Assembly: GCA_910579515.1 (NCBI GenBank)
Contig: CAJTUV010000060.1
Location: 1 to 7,355 of the forward strand
Reading direction: 5' to 3'
Origin: an uncultured Hungatella sp.
GTDB lineage: Bacteria > Bacillota > Clostridia > Lachnospirales > Lachnospiraceae
DNA: 7,355 nt
Position 1 is the first letter of the stretch. Each line of letters opens with the position of its first letter. The position numbers and the translations under genes were made by a program. Below, one piece after another: positions 6,447-7,355 of the stretch. Under the pieces are notes generated by a model that saw only the letters and a list, made by a program, of their open reading frames with translations, ran no database searches and was not told where the DNA came from.

Positions 6447-6610
6447 AGTGTACTGTCCAGATTATATTTGGCGAAACTTTGCAGGATAAATTTTCATCAG
6501 CAAGGCGGAGAAGGGAGGCGATGCGGTGGCATCGTTGACCGCCGACAACGCAGTCTGATGGAAATTTAGGCAAGGAGGTTTGCCTGAATATAATCCGGCC
6601 AGTACACTAG
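6445..6610. mobile_element. Element B: MITE-like structured repeat bounded by CTAG
   Basis: The outer 11 bp are perfect inverted repeats, CTAGTGTACTG (6445-6455) and CAGTACACTAG (6600-6610). The similarity continues inward: 24 bp match with two mismatches, then a gapped stretch ends in AAATTTTCATCAG (6488-6500) against CTGATGGAAATTT (6555-6567), giving arms of roughly 55 bp. The central part holds a nested hairpin, CGATGC (6519-6524) with GCATCG (6529-6534), enclosed by GGCGG (6504-6508) and CCGCC (6539-6543). There is no transposase gene. Ends in CTAG would fit a TA-targeting, IS630/mariner-type relationship, but this is inference. The small open frames crossing it look like shadows. Confidence 0.6.
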
Positions 6611-6775
6611 ATAAGTTAAAGACTGGAAAATGGATGTATTATCTTTTATGTGTCTATCTTTATGGACCTTCAGAAGTTGTACCTGTATTGAAATCCTGCA
6701 TTTGATTTGATACCTTAGTTTAAGAGAGAAACTGATCAAAGGTGAGAATTGCATACGTAAAAGGATGATGATTGT

Positions 6776-6961
6776 ATGACAGAAAAAGAACTGATTCAAA
6801 AAAACATTGAAGAGTTTTCCAGGCTTCAGAAATACATGATTTTAACAGACGAAAAAACATCGGCTGCATATCTGGAGATGAAGGACAGGTATATCGAATT
6901 AAAAATTATATTGACGTCCTTTGGTATCAGCCTTACAGAGCTTGATAAAGTAAAAGAATAG
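6776..6961 (+). CDS. Small uncharacterised protein, 61 residues
   Basis: I do not recognise a named family. The product is short, cytoplasmic and mostly helical by composition. It has no membrane segment and no cysteines, and many Lys/Glu with regularly spaced Leu/Ile, such as L-I-Q-K-N-I-E-E-F-S-R-L (6-17) and Y-I-E-L-K-I-I-L (39-46). It ends L-T-E-L-D-K-V-K-E, so a small helical hairpin or a protein-binding role is conceivable. The ATG at 6776 is preceded by AAAAGGATGATG, a weak-to-moderate ribosome site about 11 nt away, and the frame is closed by TAA 15 nt before that ATG. It lies after the repeat cluster and about 110 nt before a strong terminator, which supports its being an expressed single gene. 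No comparison with relatives was possible. Confidence 0.6.
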   Translation: MTEKELIQKNIEEFSRLQKYMILTDEKTSAAYLEMKDRYIELKIILTSFGISLTELDKVKE

Positions 6962-7069
6962 CTCCAACGACGGACACATGAATGATAGATTATGTACTGG
7001 AAAGAAATGGGAGTAAGGGTGCTAAGTGTGAAGGGAAAGATGGTTGTGGAGGCGGCTGTCTGAACGAAG

Positions 7070-7125
7070 AATCTGATGTAACGTATGGAATTATCATACG
7101 GATACGTCAGATTTTTTTATTTTGA
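7070..7125 (+). terminator. Strong intrinsic terminator
   Basis: AATCTGATGTAACGTATG (7070-7087) pairs imperfectly with 7095-7113 across the 7-nt loop GAATTAT. The stem contains AATCTGA/TCAGATT and CGTATG/CATACG blocks with a small internal bulge. A run of seven T follows, then ATTTT. It would end transcription from the 61-residue gene upstream. Confidence 0.85.
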
Positions 7126-7195
7126 GACTTATATAAAGTGAACTAGAACTGAAATCTGACAAGAATTCATGGAAAAGATTTGAATTATGGCATAA

Positions 7196-7235
7196 AAAAG
7201 GATTCTCAAAAAGTGTACTTTTTGAGAATCCTTTT
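7196..7235. terminator. Bidirectional terminator, 40-bp perfect palindrome
   Basis: Two perfect 19-bp arms (7196-7214 and 7217-7235) meet at a 2-nt centre. The stem core is GGATTCTCAAAAAGT, with A-runs on the left and T-runs on the right, so each strand ends the hairpin with T's (plus: TTTTACTTATTTATTAT; minus: TTTTTTATG). This suits termination in both directions and may mark the end of a minus-strand gene beyond the window. Confidence 0.75.
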
Positions 7236-7308
7236 ACTTATTTATTATAGCACAAAAAAATTTAGATTGCAATATTTAGAGAAAGATTCCAGAAATCTCT
7301 AGTGTAGG

Positions 7309-7338
7309 TTTACAATACATGTGTTACAACTGAATAAT
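7309..7338 (+). promoter_or_regulatory. Possible promoter reading out of the right edge
   Basis: TTTACA (7309-7314) and AATAAT (7333-7338), each five of six to consensus, are separated by 18 nt. The surrounding DNA is AT-rich, where chance matches are common, and no start codon is visible before the window ends. Confidence 0.3.
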
Positions 7339-7355
7339 TAAAAAGACGGAAATAC

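Larger units (their letters stand above)
6962..7355. other. Right-end intergenic region without a convincing gene
   Basis: After the small gene there are 394 bp in which I find only two intrinsic terminators (7070-7125 and 7196-7235) and a possible promoter near the edge. Short open stretches exist at 6978-7016 and 7007-7063, but they have poor ribosome sites and no recognisable product. From about 7126 the DNA is clearly AT-rich, as expected of a spacer. Confidence 0.6.

Noticed and set aside
6330..6569. 79-codon plus-strand frame across elements A and B
   Set aside because: It runs through two palindromic repeats, has no ribosome site, and changes character at each repeat boundary.
6688..6716. 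Possible promoter TTGAAA-N17-TACCTT ahead of the 61-residue gene
   Set aside because: The -10 matches only three of six consensus bases. The spacing is right, but the evidence is too thin to list.
6566..6799. 77-codon minus-strand frame over the right end of element B
   Set aside because: It begins inside the 61-residue gene and ends inside the repeat arm. It has no recognisable product or ribosome site and is AT-driven in composition.
7007..7063. Micro-frame encoding an 18-residue peptide ending K-G-K-M-V-V-E-A-A-V, reminiscent of a TadE-like pilin N-terminus
   Set aside because: It is stopped at once by TGA, has a ribosome site too close to the ATG, and no downstream hydrophobic segment appears in any frame. 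A chance match or a very small relic is all that can be said.

Overview
The window looks like chromosomal DNA of a Bacillota member, most likely class Clostridia and plausibly Lachnospiraceae. The reasons are strong AGGAGG-type ribosome sites, sigma-A-type promoters, an ECF sigma factor paired with an RsiV-like anti-sigma factor, a Bacillus-type flotillin, and a decayed surface-polysaccharide methyltransferase of a kind I associate with Lachnospiraceae. The taxonomic call is inference from gene content only.

Layout, left to right. (1) Positions 1-1291, minus strand: an ECF sigma factor and, overlapping its 3' end, an RsiV-like membrane anti-sigma factor cut by the window edge. A TGAAAC-type ECF promoter suggests autoregulation. 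(2) 1405-1916, plus strand: a frameshifted and internally deleted remnant of a SAM-dependent methyltransferase-like gene. From 1917 to 2071 I see no gene. (3) 2072-4639, minus strand: a compact two-gene unit made of a LacI-family repressor with a TTG start and uronate isomerase (uxaC). It has a near-consensus promoter, a perfect 14-bp palindromic operator just after the predicted transcription start, and a strong terminator after uxaC. (4) 4651-6285, plus strand: a divergently transcribed, apparently single-gene flotillin (floT/yuaG-like). (5) 6296-6610: no gene, but three consecutive palindromic structures: a hairpin, a 112-bp imperfect palindrome (element A) and a ~164-bp structured element with long terminal inverted repeats bounded by CTAG (element B). 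A and B look like small non-autonomous mobile or intergenic repeat units. (6) 6776-6961, plus strand: an unrecognised 61-residue protein. (7) 6962-7355: no convincing gene, two intrinsic terminators, and a possible promoter reading out of the right edge.

Functionally, the sigma/anti-sigma pair and the flotillin both belong to cell-envelope physiology (envelope stress sensing and membrane microdomain organisation), and the LacI-uxaC unit to hexuronate catabolism. Nothing in the sequence ties these modules into one pathway. I did not find a convincing new defence or mobile system. The least explained material is the A/B repeat cluster after the flotillin.
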